Positions 18,201-30,750 of a DNA stretch of 64,000 nt are shown here, one piece after another. Each line of letters begins with the position of its first letter. The first letter of the stretch is position 1. The DNA comes from Pseudobdellovibrionaceae bacterium (GTDB taxonomy: Bacteria; Bdellovibrionota; Bdellovibrionia; Bdellovibrionales; UBA1609). The stretch spans positions 1 through 64,000 of the forward strand of contig JAMLIO010000009.1 in assembly GCA_023954155.1 (NCBI GenBank), written 5' to 3'. The translations under genes were made by a program, and so were the position numbers. Below the pieces are notes generated by a model, which did not search any database, had not been told where the DNA came from, and was given only the letters and a program-made list of their open reading frames with translations.

Positions 18201-18601
18201 CCCAATAAATGAGCCTTTCTTAAAATGATCTGCACACAAATTCCATGAATGGTCGTGATATTTAGATTTTCCGAATAGGCAAATCGTAAGAGGTCTTCAA
18301 GGTGGGTTTCTATATACGATTTATATGGGCTTTTCTTTTCAAACTCGGCTAGCTGGTGTTGATTCTCGGGTTGATACCTTTGATATTGCAATGCCACTCT
18401 GTCTTTGATTTCGTTAGCCGCTTTACGAGTAAAAGTGGTGCCAATGACTCTTGGCGGCCGTCCCAACTCCTGCTGATATCTCGCAAAAGTCTCTAAAATA
18501 TGTCCCACAAGGTTAGTGGTCTTCCCTGCTCCCGCCCCCGCATTGACAAACGTAAACTGCGCAGGAATTTGTTTTTTATCTTCTACACCTTGATTTAACA
18601 C
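15278..18601 (-). CDS. addA: AddA/RecB-like helicase-nuclease
   Basis: 1107-residue UvrD-superfamily helicase with a C-terminal nuclease, expected to act with the upstream AddB-like protein in double-strand break end resection. Visible motifs: Walker A GAGAGKT (22-28), TFTRKAANEI (motif Ia), WYIDEYQDTSPIQ (motif II), VGDPQQSIYLFRGA (motif III), DINYRSHP (motif IV), LFTIHGSKGLEFKYVF (motif V) and YVAATRAKEQLYISG (motif VI). The C-terminal PD-(D/E)XK nuclease shows FHKAIELH, GKIDLWG and DYKTGS (Asp about 1051). The start is GTG at 18601 with AGGTGA just upstream. The gap to the AddB-like gene is 175 bases and carries a 12-copy tetranucleotide repeat. AddA is normally about 1200 residues, so length is near normal. 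RecB would be the alternative name; no RecD is visible here. Confidence 0.85.
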   Translation of the reverse strand: MLNQGVEDKKQIPAQFTFVNAGAGAGKTTNLVGHILETFARYQQELGRPPRVIGTTFTRKAANEIKDRVALQYQRYQPENQHQLAEFEKKSPYKSYIETHLEDLLRFAYSENLNITTIHGICVQIILRKAHLLGYSPNLRIVSESHLGFYQKRLLFKFLSEEPYSKLYDHFSFSEVLDLCNQLSVHRESLKRPATLDDLNEIYQMFMEEFSESVKFILNFSESSLVGLGSHEDKARVYVQGIKVALNAALMKNDLGEFFKILETFDKTPSIRGAKLDQEALQSFNNFKQAFADIKDVYLKPEHFSKYFDKSFFPKVCEVNALLFELYQKYESELREYKIQNSIVLMNEVEELALEILTRFKDDCQDYIDMWDCWYIDEYQDTSPIQNKIFEILLKGKSYYKVGDPQQSIYLFRGAEASLFTQEWESAQNDEGIEDRVLDINYRSHPNLMAGMNEFFKHLEEVSSEFRESFNPMKSAEEVNKNEPARFNLRYFTEPDAEKNFVISEIKKLEDSGVLPQDICILARSRNVLQEYEQELTLNNIPCLAQFSGGFLSRPEIEGVLCFAQVMHNPHNDLEMIKLLRTQDFKVEDEILKTWCDEYDQRQEWSLWSSVLQTKSHPAVQKLQDFYAFFKSKDYVEGFKRYFHELKVINSGYDGIDQARRMANLMKLYSYICKRSESNAYTLENLISDLNSAENEELQSEAVFSESQSGVRLFTIHGSKGLEFKYVFLVGGGKKGALSHVADFEKIKDTGVFVVPVLDIKDAEKKATVIRYFSHKERILAEKKEIRRVIYVAATRAKEQLYISGVVKKSVDKKTGEEKIFASTESLFHIIDINSFALTSWQYIGVQEGNSVGMGGTIKDSDVEIQCLQFEVGEDVEILHRDKLVYDKSVLNVKASRDTELRAYSVSALVEAMAQNQFQGFDFKEKKRLNISKVDFGKILTDNKTYSSLLADQFLKPYIGDIFHKAIELHSKNISDEDLRSYLAHYVVSDPEVIYNMILEISSISEPNMRQILKHCQPEWGFNSILDKQILLSGKIDLWGFDENHNIHIFDYKTGSSYHLKKAAFQLGLYKEVLKLIYPQSEIHTHVIYPAEGVWLSLDVGPISLAP

Positions 18602-18676
18602 ACTCTCACCTTTTTAAACCCACTATCTTCGTCCACTCTACGTTGGCCCCATTCACTTCTTACACCACCACCAACC

Positions 18677-18726
<50 letters not shown>

Positions 18727-18776
18727 CTATCTTATCTATTTTCCAACAAACTTAGCTAAAAGCTTTTCCCTATTTT

Positions 18777-21386
18777 TTAAAAATCCACGTTAATTTGATA
18801 AAGATTTCCGTCTCTATCCTTCACCCAACTTCCAAATTTGTTATCCATAATATCTGTGATGATCTTTTTAAAATACACTCGATACTCCTCAATGATCTGT
18901 GTGAACTTTTCTTCAGTAACACTCGCTTTCACCTGATGATGTAACTTTCGTTCCAGATATTTTTCATCCTGACCTTTCAAGATTAACGCTGGGACTTCTT
19001 TAAATTGAGATTTAATGGACACATATAACAGGCCCGCAAGTTCTCCAGGTAAATCCAAAATCCCATCTTGAACGATCATGGCATAAAGAGGCATTTGCAC
19101 CTCAGGACTGGACACCACATTACTGGGCAAAGAATCTGCTTTACCACTTTTGTAGTCAAGTATGTATAGACTTCCCTCACACTCATCAACGCGATCTATG
19201 GTGCCTCGAAATTTGATTCGTCCTTCGTCATGTTCTTTATAAAATCGTAAATCTTTCAAATCAAAATAAGCTTCAAACTTTTTTTCTAAACCAATTGTTT
19301 TTGCACCTGTTCTATTCTTACGTTCGCGATCGGCCTCAATATACGTACAGATGTCTTCGGCATATCTGGCAATCTGTAATTCCACTGCCTTGGTGTTAGA
19401 CCAGTACTGGTACTCATCCTTAGATTTTTCTTCAATAAGGCTTTGAATGGTCTCTTTCGTAATATTTTTCTGATCCAAAAACTTAGCTAAAATTTCATGG
19501 AAAACAATTCCTGAATGTTTGGGCGAAGGGTCCACTCCCAAAGGATCTTCATCTTTGATTCCTAGCACATAAGATAAAAAGTACTCATAGGGTCTCTCTA
19601 TATACATTTCCAAAGAAGAGGCCGACAGACTCTTAAGTTTAAAGCTTGTCATCTTACATAAGTTGACTTCCCTACGTGTGTCGACAACTTTTGGATTCTG
19701 CACTTCCAAATCATTCAGACTTTGCACTCTAGCACCTTGTTTTTCCAAATTTTGAATGATCTGAGAAGGCTGCTGAGAGGTACCAATAAAATCAAATTCT
19801 GGAACCATAAAATAATTCGTTAATCCTTTGTGTGCATGAGTTCGTAGGGCTTCCTCAAAGGCCTTCATAGGACTCATACCTTCTAAGTTAAATCCTAAGT
19901 CAGAATAAATCTTCTCCACCTCATAATCAGAAAGATACGCAAATAAAGATTTATCGTAATCTTGCCTTGTACAACTTAAAAATATATTTGTTTCTCCTTG
20001 TACCCATCTGGCTTCCTCTAGAGTGTAGAAGTTGATCTTCTGACTCCGTAGCTCAGGAGAGACCTTATCTAGCTTCAAAGAAACAAATTGCAACCATGAA
20101 CTTACATCCATTTTTATATTTTTAGGTATTTGTAAGGCAATGGGATAGAGCTTTCGAAGAACCTTACTGAAACGATCTGGATCTTTGTGTGAGGATAGGG
20201 TGACATCCAAAAATGTCAAAAAACCAATTGCCGTCTCTGGAACCATAAAACTCCGCAAGTGCTCATTGAGTTCTAAAAGTTTTTGACTGTCAAAAAGTTC
20301 TGAAGTGGCTCTTTGGAACTCCACCTCGTTTTTAAATTTGTCTTTTTCATCACTCCAAATTCTTTGCACATCAGACTGCTCAAAACTACCTTCTTGCAAC
20401 CTAAGAGGACTTAAAAACGCATTCACTTGCTCTCTAAAACTCTCTTCGTCTGTAGCCGTAGATTTAAATTCTGACTCAAAAAAAATTTCTAAAATATCTT
20501 TATAAAACCATTTCGTTTTAGGAGCGACAATGTTGATACTCTGTGAATCTAAACTCTTCTTATAAATCTGCAAACACACCTTAATCTCATCAATAGGACT
20601 CACCACTTTAACGATTGCATTTCTATTTTCCGTTTGCACTTGCGCCAGTGCATCTACCTGCACCTGTGTTGACGCAAACTCAGAAGGAGGATTTACATGC
20701 AAAAAATCACTCTCAAATTCCAAATCTACAATAGTCCATGCGTGAGCAAGCTCAGAAAAAAACTCCTTTTCTATATCCTTAAGATTTTTATAACCCACAA
20801 TGTACAGAGTTTTATTCTGCTTCTCTAGCTCAGGTAAATTCAGAAACAGCCACCCCAACGACCACGCAGGTAACACCTGTTTGGTTTGCAGAAGATTATC
20901 CCAAACGCTAGTTAAGAAACCGTAAATGTCACCATAGTTTTTCAAAAAAAGATCATCGTTCTGTATAAACTCTTCCAAGGCCTCTCGGTACACATCCCGA
21001 CCCAAAATAGGTGCAAAGATGCTGATATAATCTAGTGCCACATCAATAAATGCTGTGTACTTTTTGAACTCCCCTTGCGAGCTTAGATTCATCTTAAGCA
21101 CCAAGCTCAAAAGGTCTTTATCTAAAAATTGTATCTCAGGGGCTAGCTCTTGCACCTGTCTGGAAAAGAACTCATTGAGCCTAAGAATGCTCTGGTCGGG
21201 AACTGTTCCAAACCGTAAAGCCAGTTTTTCCACCATACTCTTTTTAAACTCCAGGCTAGGCATAATGAATAAGGGCATGGCTGTCTCAGTATGAAACACT
21301 TCTTGGACCATAGATTCGAGAGATGAAAAGCTCTGGTTTAAAATAGGCATAATCCAGTATTTTAATTTTATTTCCTCGATATTCAA
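18777..21386 (-). CDS. addB: AddB-like PD-(D/E)XK nuclease
   Basis: 869 residues. The C-terminal third carries a RecB/AddB-type PD-(D/E)XK nuclease: SASSLEMYIERPYEYFLSYV, GIVFHEILAKFL, GTIDRVD and LDYKSGK (Asp about 744). The N-terminal two thirds fit the inactivated-helicase half of AddB (FTSLESMVQEVF, ETNIFLSCTRQDYDKS) but show no proper Walker A. The four cysteines that bind an iron-sulphur cluster in Firmicute AddB are not apparent: the position before the PYEYFL helix reads ERP instead of carrying Cys. The protein is probably the partner of the downstream AddA-like helicase-nuclease in break repair. AddB is usually about 1000-1150 residues, so this one is short. An in-frame Met at residue 13 is an alternative start. 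Confidence 0.78.
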   Translation of the reverse strand: MNIEEIKLKYWIMPILNQSFSSLESMVQEVFHTETAMPLFIMPSLEFKKSMVEKLALRFGTVPDQSILRLNEFFSRQVQELAPEIQFLDKDLLSLVLKMNLSSQGEFKKYTAFIDVALDYISIFAPILGRDVYREALEEFIQNDDLFLKNYGDIYGFLTSVWDNLLQTKQVLPAWSLGWLFLNLPELEKQNKTLYIVGYKNLKDIEKEFFSELAHAWTIVDLEFESDFLHVNPPSEFASTQVQVDALAQVQTENRNAIVKVVSPIDEIKVCLQIYKKSLDSQSINIVAPKTKWFYKDILEIFFESEFKSTATDEESFREQVNAFLSPLRLQEGSFEQSDVQRIWSDEKDKFKNEVEFQRATSELFDSQKLLELNEHLRSFMVPETAIGFLTFLDVTLSSHKDPDRFSKVLRKLYPIALQIPKNIKMDVSSWLQFVSLKLDKVSPELRSQKINFYTLEEARWVQGETNIFLSCTRQDYDKSLFAYLSDYEVEKIYSDLGFNLEGMSPMKAFEEALRTHAHKGLTNYFMVPEFDFIGTSQQPSQIIQNLEKQGARVQSLNDLEVQNPKVVDTRREVNLCKMTSFKLKSLSASSLEMYIERPYEYFLSYVLGIKDEDPLGVDPSPKHSGIVFHEILAKFLDQKNITKETIQSLIEEKSKDEYQYWSNTKAVELQIARYAEDICTYIEADRERKNRTGAKTIGLEKKFEAYFDLKDLRFYKEHDEGRIKFRGTIDRVDECEGSLYILDYKSGKADSLPSNVVSSPEVQMPLYAMIVQDGILDLPGELAGLLYVSIKSQFKEVPALILKGQDEKYLERKLHHQVKASVTEEKFTQIIEEYRVYFKKIITDIMDNKFGSWVKDRDGNLYQINVDF

Positions 21387-21447
21387 TCACTTCTAAGGTC
21401 TAAAAGACGGTGCATAACAAATTTGGGCGTTAAAGCTTTAAGAGCTT

Positions 21448-22212
21448 ATGTCGATAGATACTTTGATGTGGCCAAATAAAGAGAAATTACTCATTGTGTC
21501 TTTGAATAATCACTTTTTAAGTGAGATCCAATCTGATTTGAATCAGAGCTTTGAAATCCAACGAGCAAACTCCGAACAAGTGGCCTTCTTCCTTATTCGC
21601 GAAGCAAATATCCGTTTAATCCTAGTGGATTTTGACACACCTATTGGTAACGTCGTTCAGACTTTAAGAAAATCTTTTGGTTATGACATTGCTCTTATTG
21701 GATGTGGCCAACCTTCTAAATCAGCCATCGAACAAGCTTTTAGAGCAGGCTGTGATTACTACGAATATCGAAACAGCAACGTTGAGCCTCGCCTTAAACT
21801 TACTCTCTTTGCATTAAAGAAGAGATTGGATCGCACTCAAGCTCTAGATCAACGCAAAAATGAAGCAAGAAAAGACACTCGAGCGCGTATTACTCTAGGC
21901 CCCATTGAAATCTTTCCTAACGATTACTTGGTGCACGCTCACGGCAAAGCTTTAAAGACCACACCTATTCAATTTAAACTTTTGCTTTCATTTTTCACCA
22001 AGACCGATGAGCTACTCAGTCGAGAATGGCTACAGGAAAACATTTGGGAAGATAACCCTATCTCTCATCGTTCTATTGATGCTCATATTTCTAAACTTAA
22101 AAAGATCGTGCCTGAACTCGGCCCAGCCCTAGTGAACATCTACGGCAAAGGCTACATGCTCAGCTCTGCCACTCTACAAGAGTTCGGCGAAGAGCAAAAG
22201 CAATCCGCCTAA
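21448..22212 (+). CDS. OmpR/PhoB-type regulator with atypical receiver
   Basis: 254 residues. Residues about 12-125 have the receiver fold order, with Asp61/Asp63 in LILVDFDTP at the phosphorylation position. The acidic pair normally found after the first strand is missing: LLIVSLNN is seen where LIVDDD is usual. Residues about 150-245 are a winged-helix DNA-binding domain with the OmpR-family pattern LLSREWLQENIWEDN...SHRSIDAHISKLKKIV and the wing IYGKGYML. It is a transcription factor that may be regulated without classical phosphorylation. It stands alone, with no adjacent kinase, and converges on the VWA lipoprotein gene with five bases between stops. Confidence 0.85.
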   Translation: MSIDTLMWPNKEKLLIVSLNNHFLSEIQSDLNQSFEIQRANSEQVAFFLIREANIRLILVDFDTPIGNVVQTLRKSFGYDIALIGCGQPSKSAIEQAFRAGCDYYEYRNSNVEPRLKLTLFALKKRLDRTQALDQRKNEARKDTRARITLGPIEIFPNDYLVHAHGKALKTTPIQFKLLLSFFTKTDELLSREWLQENIWEDNPISHRSIDAHISKLKKIVPELGPALVNIYGKGYMLSSATLQEFGEEQKQSA

Positions 22213-22217
22213 AACCC

Positions 22218-23366
22218 CTATTGACATAGATATGAGAACTTAGCTTTTTGGTGCGCTTGTAGTGCTGGTGAAAATACAATTTGATTTTGCGAAGCTGAAA
22301 ACGACCAAGAGATTCCTGCAGGAATATAATCCATTTGGAATGTACCAGACTCAGGAACACACTCAAGATCTTGAACCGCCACATGTCGGAATGAAGCTTG
22401 GTTGACCACATTTTTAATATTACCAGCTTGAGTTGTATAATTAGCAGAACAGATGCTTCCCACAGTTCCCACCATGAGCTTACCTTTAGCAATTTGGCTC
22501 AAAGTCTCTTGGCTCACACGTGCTGGCGAACTAGGATTTGTCATCTCCATATAGAAGTAACCAATGTTAGCATCTATATAAGAGTTGTTATTCTGTCCTA
22601 CTTGTTGCGAACGACATTGAGCTGTATCTGTCACAATCGCATGGGCACTCATAGTGTGAGTGTCACCTAAGCGTCCTAAAACATATTCAATCAAAGTGGC
22701 AGGATAATCCCCACGAGTAGGCAATAAACTGCTTGGGTAACCAGGAATATTAAAAGCCGCTAAACCTTTTCCTCTTACATCTTCATCTGTCAAAAAGATA
22801 AAAGCAATATGGCTTCCCGTTCTAAAGAATTTACCTTCATTACGATCCACCGTTTTTAAAGCCGCATAAATCCCGCGCTCATCCCCTGATGGGCATTTAG
22901 ACTCCACAAACCCTGCCGCCTCACAGTCCAAAGTCTCTTGACGTTGGATACGGCTAGCAAAAAGCCCTTGAATATTTCCATTATCATAGTCTGTATTATC
23001 TAAATACAACTTACCGTTACCAAATTTAATCAATCTTCCGTCTTGTAGGGCCCCTTTTTCTAATCCACCTAAACTCTTTTGTGGATTAAGACTGGATGTC
23101 ACATCTGTTGTGGTAATACCGATTCTATAATCTAGCCCTGCGATGTCTAAACCGTGCACTAAAGTAGGAAATGCGGCAGCCATTTTGGTCTGCTCCACAT
23201 ACATGGACCCTGAGTTGTCCACTACAAATAAAATATCTACTTTTCCCGAGTTCACTTCTTGCTTTACCGTACGAGGTGGCTTTTGTGAAAATTCAGTCTC
23301 AGTACAACCCACTGATGCGATTGCAGCTAAAACTACGATTTGGAAAACAACTATTAACTTTTCCAT
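22218..23366 (-). CDS. VWA-domain lipoprotein
   Basis: 382 residues with a signal peptide ending in a lipobox (ASVGC, Cys21). A von Willebrand A domain fills about 43-270. Its metal-ion-dependent adhesion site is seen as DNSGS (Asp50, Ser52, Ser54), with a Thr/Asp further on in FIFLTDEDVRG. Several cysteines in the second half may form disulphides, consistent with a periplasmic or surface location. VWA lipoproteins mediate protein-protein contact and are frequent in predatory deltaproteobacteria-like genomes; the ligand is unknown. The start is preceded by GAGAAGG. It is transcribed away from a 394-base non-coding stretch. Confidence 0.8.
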   Translation of the reverse strand: MEKLIVVFQIVVLAAIASVGCTETEFSQKPPRTVKQEVNSGKVDILFVVDNSGSMYVEQTKMAAAFPTLVHGLDIAGLDYRIGITTTDVTSSLNPQKSLGGLEKGALQDGRLIKFGNGKLYLDNTDYDNGNIQGLFASRIQRQETLDCEAAGFVESKCPSGDERGIYAALKTVDRNEGKFFRTGSHIAFIFLTDEDVRGKGLAAFNIPGYPSSLLPTRGDYPATLIEYVLGRLGDTHTMSAHAIVTDTAQCRSQQVGQNNNSYIDANIGYFYMEMTNPSSPARVSQETLSQIAKGKLMVGTVGSICSANYTTQAGNIKNVVNQASFRHVAVQDLECVPESGTFQMDYIPAGISWSFSASQNQIVFSPALQAHQKAKFSYLCQ

Positions 23367-23760
23367 AACCTTCTCCTCTTAACCACTGATAATCCAATAC
23401 TTATGCCGTAAAACGCCCTTTCCCATGCCAACTCTAACTATTTGATTTTACTTGTCTTTTTTATGATCCAGAAACCCCTATCTAAAAGGCCAAACTGATA
23501 AACTAAAATACAGCAGTGACAATTTACGCCCAACCTGCGGACCAAGCGCCCCTCACACACCGTTTCTAAAGATTATCCCAAACGCTTCTCCCTCCCTCTG
23601 CCACACACAGTAGCAAAACCACACCTCTACCTTCTGGAAATCACATCGACCTAGTACCTGTAGCTTTCTTAAGCCTAAATACTGGGACTGAAGTCTGACT
23701 TCACTCAAACTTTGCCTAAATCTCCTAGGGAAACTTTAAATTTTAAGTTAGAATTTTGGA
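23367..23760. other. Non-coding spacer with divergent promoters
   Basis: 394 bases between divergent genes. No open frame of note, RNA gene or tandem repeat is seen. It must hold the promoters of the VWA lipoprotein (minus) and of the small anchored protein at 23761 (plus), but no clear -35/-10 pair stands out. A short hairpin GAAGTC-T-GACTTC lies near 23690. Confidence 0.5.
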
Positions 23761-24246
23761 ATGTTACAAAAAATCGTTGGTATTTTAATTATTGGTCTTT
23801 CAGCTTTTGGTTTATTTGCTCTTCTTCAAGGTGGTGCACTGAATAGCAAAAAGACAGCAAAAACCAAAATTGTCTTTGGAAATAAAAAAGCTGAATTTGT
23901 TGCTCCTTTTGATTTGAATATCCGATGGAGAAAAGACTTTGAAGAGCTTGTTAAAGATGGCGAAATCCCAAAGGCATGGGGCTCAGTAAGAGAAGTAAGG
24001 TTCATCCCTTTAGATAAACCCTTAGTCAAATTGGTGGATAAACTGATTCCTCCACTTATCGTAAAGGCTGATGGTGGATATATTCTTGAGGTGACCCTCA
24101 TGGCTCACATCGGTGATGACGGCAACACCTATGTGATCTTTCAACATAACCTCTTAGACGTCGAACACGAGAACACCGTATGGGAGTTAAACAGAAACTA
24201 CCCATTGATTGCGCAAAAGCAAACTTCATCTCAAAAAGAAAACTAG
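23761..24246 (+). CDS. Small membrane-anchored protein of unknown function
   Basis: 161 residues. The first 25 form a hydrophobic segment (VGILIIGLSAFGLFALLQGG) without a lipobox, so it is probably a membrane anchor. The rest is a compact, charged, beta-rich domain (IVFGNKKAEFVAPFDLNIRW, IVKADGGYILEVTLMAHIGDDGNTYVIFQHNLLDV). No named family is recognised. It stands alone and converges with the STN-like gene with 13 bases between them. Confidence 0.6.
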   Translation: MLQKIVGILIIGLSAFGLFALLQGGALNSKKTAKTKIVFGNKKAEFVAPFDLNIRWRKDFEELVKDGEIPKAWGSVREVRFIPLDKPLVKLVDKLIPPLIVKADGGYILEVTLMAHIGDDGNTYVIFQHNLLDVEHENTVWELNRNYPLIAQKQTSSQKEN

Positions 24247-24259
24247 CGTAACCGCAATC

Positions 24260-24793
24260 TTATTTTAAAGTCTGAATCACTTGTTGCAAGCGGCTCAAAT
24301 TAGAAGTCCAGTCAGAGATGATCAATTTATCTCCAGCTGAAGACACGGCAACTGCACCATCACGAGAATAAAGCGCACGAATACTCTTTTCCATATCGAA
24401 GGCTTTACCCTTTGGAACATTTAAAACTAAAGTGGCAAATCGTTCTGGTGTTGTAGAAAATTTTGTATCATAGATAGTTTCTATTCCAGATTTTAGAGCT
24501 TCTTTTGCCGCCACTAAAGACACTTCAGTTTCTGTTTCAATCACCGCAACACCTTCTAAAGATAAGGCTTTGGCAATAATATGTTTAGCGGCATCTGCAT
24601 TAACATCTTCAGCTTTTATGTTTATTGTTTTATTGGAAAGTCCAGAAGCCACAACAACAGGCTTATTATAAATCTTTGTTAAAAGCTTCATCTGTGTCGA
24701 AAGAGATTTATTATTCACATCTAAAGAGACACCACCCGCCCATGCTGTGATTGAAACCAATAGTGTTGAAAGTAATAGTACTAGAAATCTCAT
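24260..24793 (-). CDS. Exported protein with an STN/secretin-N-like domain
   Basis: 177 residues with a cleavable signal peptide (MRFLVLLLSTLLVSITAWAGG). The mature region resembles an STN or secretin N-terminal fold: it begins LDVNNKSLSTQMKLLTKIYNKPVVVASGLSNKTI and continues NIKAEDVNADAAKHIIAKALSLEGVAVIE, the beta-alpha-beta pattern of these modules. The C-terminal half (GKAFDMEKSIRALYSRDGAVAVSSAGDKLIISDW) reads like a second module with the same fold. It has no outer-membrane barrel part, so it is probably a soluble periplasmic accessory for a secretin or TonB-type system. Which one is unknown; the only secretin-like gene in the window is 20 kb away. Confidence 0.62.
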   Translation of the reverse strand: MRFLVLLLSTLLVSITAWAGGVSLDVNNKSLSTQMKLLTKIYNKPVVVASGLSNKTINIKAEDVNADAAKHIIAKALSLEGVAVIETETEVSLVAAKEALKSGIETIYDTKFSTTPERFATLVLNVPKGKAFDMEKSIRALYSRDGAVAVSSAGDKLIISDWTSNLSRLQQVIQTLK

Positions 24794-24913
24794 GATTTAT
24801 GACTCCTGTTTAGGTTAATGAACTGTGCACCCAAGCACACACATAGAAACACTAATACAACAATGAAGTCTATAAGAAGTTTCTCAAAATTAAAAAGCTA
24901 CGGAATAAAAAGG

Positions 24914-24948
24914 CAAAAAAAAACCTGATAAGTTGCCTTATCAGGTTT
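24914..24948 (-). terminator. Rho-independent terminator of the rrn operon
   Basis: A perfect 12-bp stem has arms 24921-24932 and 24937-24948 and a four-base loop. Read on the minus strand it is followed by a run of nine T residues (24915-24923 region). It lies about 12 bases after the 5S gene, the expected place for the end of the ribosomal transcript. Confidence 0.92.
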
Positions 24949-24960
24949 AAAAATAAAAGT

Positions 24961-25071
24961 TGGCGTCGTGCTACTCTCACACGGACAAGCCGCATTACCA
25001 TCGCCGCTGACGGACTTAACTGCTGAGTTCGGAATGGAATCAGGTGTATCCCCGTCGCTATCAACGCCATT
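24961..25071 (-). rRNA. rrf: 5S ribosomal RNA
   Basis: On the minus strand the sequence begins ATGGCGTTGATAGCGACGGG and shows the typical internal CCGAACTCAGCAGTTAAG, ending GTGAGAGTAGCACGACGCCA. The two ends pair to form helix I. Length is about 111 bases; the exact ends are estimated to within a few bases. It is the last gene of the rrn operon. Confidence 0.93.
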
Positions 25072-25242
25072 AAAACAATTTGAATAAAAGCTCAACCTAG
25101 TCGCTTAAAAGCTTCTAAGCCTTGAAGTGTAAATTTAATTTGAGTGATACAGATCTACTTAAAGATCAAGTAAGCTCATTGTACGATTACGATTTGTTTC
25201 GCGTATTAAATTGACAATTAAATTTTGAGATCCAACAAATTC

Positions 25243-25286
25243 TAAATTTGTTCAAATCATTCTTAGCAGAGGAATTTAAGAATAGA
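25243..25286 (-). other. 23S precursor processing stem, downstream arm
   Basis: This stretch is largely complementary to 28272-28312 on the other side of the 23S gene; the matching blocks include AAATTTGTT, ATTCTTAGCAGAG and TTTAAGAATA. Together the arms would close a long stem around 23S pre-rRNA, the usual RNase III substrate. It sits in the 270-base spacer between 5S and 23S, which otherwise holds no gene. Confidence 0.8.
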
Positions 25287-25345
25287 ATTTTTAGTTCACT
25301 GATTTAGCAAAGCTAAAAATTTAAGTCTAAAAATTGCTCCACATT

Positions 25346-28268
<2,923 letters not shown>

Positions 28269-28271
28269 TTG

Positions 28272-28312
28272 GTATTCTTAAACTCTGCTAAGAATCAACT
28301 CAACAAATTTGA
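28272..28312 (-). other. 23S precursor processing stem, upstream arm
   Basis: This arm is complementary to 25243-25286 beyond the far end of 23S. With that arm it forms the predicted RNase III stem of the 23S precursor. Confidence 0.8.
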
Positions 28313-28631
28313 AAAATCATTTAATTTTACTTAAATGATATGTTCTCTCTCAAGTATATCGATTTTCATCGATACATTTTTAATTGCTTACAATGCTTAC
28401 ATTTTATTTTCATAAATTCAGTCATTGTAAAAATTTAATCCAGCGAAACAACCGCATTTTTTTATTTCATTTTGTACTACAGTTAAAAAAATTTAGGCTA
28501 TTTCAAATTAAATTTTACCTTTCAATTACAAACATAAAAATAAACTATTAAAAATAATTTATCTTACATATTTGTAAGAGCTTTTATTCAATTTTCAAAG
28601 AACAACTTCATAGCGAGAGCTTTGTAACAGT
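28313..28631 (-). other. tRNA-23S internal transcribed spacer
   Basis: This AT-rich spacer between tRNA-Ile and 23S holds no tRNA-Ala or other gene. Two perfect small hairpins are seen: 28316-28339 (arms ATCATTTAA / TTAAATGAT) and 28357-28374 (arms TATCGAT / ATCGATA). Near 28595-28608 the stretch TTTTCAAAGAACA matches one upstream of 16S at 30451-30463 and may be an antitermination or processing element. Confidence 0.6.
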
Positions 28632-28708
<77 letters not shown>

Positions 28709-28732
28709 TCTCGCCTTGATTGAGCTTACGCT

Positions 28733-28762
28733 CTTTCAAAGCTGAATAGCTTGGTTTTTGTG
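28733..28762 (-). other. 16S precursor processing stem, downstream arm
   Basis: The reverse complement of this stretch matches 30428-30459 upstream of 16S: both read CACAAAAACCA, then GCTATTCAG and then a CTTT/TTTC-rich end. The two arms would pair across the 16S gene to give the RNase III substrate. Confidence 0.82.
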
Positions 28763-28828
28763 AAAGACCTAGAATGTTCATTCACCATAATTTAACTTCG
28801 CAGTTATTTTATTGGTTTCAGAAATATC

Positions 28829-30348
<1,520 letters not shown>

Positions 30349-30427
30349 AATTGAAAAGTTGATCTTTATAAAAAATCATTAAAATTATCATTGTTAAATC
30401 CAAAGAAATAAATTTCTTCGGGTTTGG

Positions 30428-30459
30428 CACAAAAACCATACGCTATTCAGTTTTCAAAG
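30428..30459 (-). other. 16S precursor processing stem, upstream arm
   Basis: This arm lies about 80 bases ahead of 16S and is complementary to 28733-28762 beyond its 3' end. It lies between the predicted promoter and the gene, as expected for the transcribed leader. Confidence 0.82.
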
Positions 30460-30480
30460 AACATTAACTCAAGAAGGATG

Positions 30481-30509
30481 GTTCTAAGGCTCAAAAACTT
30501 TTTGGTCAA
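30481..30509 (-). promoter_or_regulatory. Probable rrn promoter
   Basis: On the minus strand a -35 box TTGACC (30504-30509) is followed by a 17-base spacer and the -10 box TAGAAC (30481-30486). Transcription would start about 125 bases before 16S, just upstream of the processing arm. The sequence upstream of the -35 box is rich in A and T tracts, like an UP element. An 11-base match to the -10 region (GATGGTTCTAA, plus strand) recurs at 30804-30814 without a good -35 box. Confidence 0.6.
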
Positions 30510-30724
30510 CAGAAAAAAACAAGAAAAAGAACTTTTTTTTCATTTTTCTTTTTGACCAAAGCCTTAGCTTATTTTTTGAACAATTTCGGGAAGTTACCTT
30601 CGATCGTCAAAACCACCACAACTCAGTGAGATCAGCTTGTACGTTGGTATTTCCAGATAAGCAAACTTTTTTTTAAAAAAGATCAAAAGAACATCATTTT
30701 GTCTGTTTTTTGACCTGTTTTTGA

Positions 30725-30750
30725 ATAAAAAGCCCGATCTGCTGGGCTTT
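30725..30750 (-). terminator. Minus-strand terminator with no obvious gene before it
   Basis: A perfect 7-bp stem AAAGCCC / GGGCTTT (30729-30735, 30744-30750) with an eight-base loop is followed on the minus strand by TTTTT. No minus-strand gene ends here; the next sequence upstream is the spacer in front of the alpha-2-macroglobulin gene. It may end antisense transcription, insulate the rrn promoter or finish a small RNA. Confidence 0.6.
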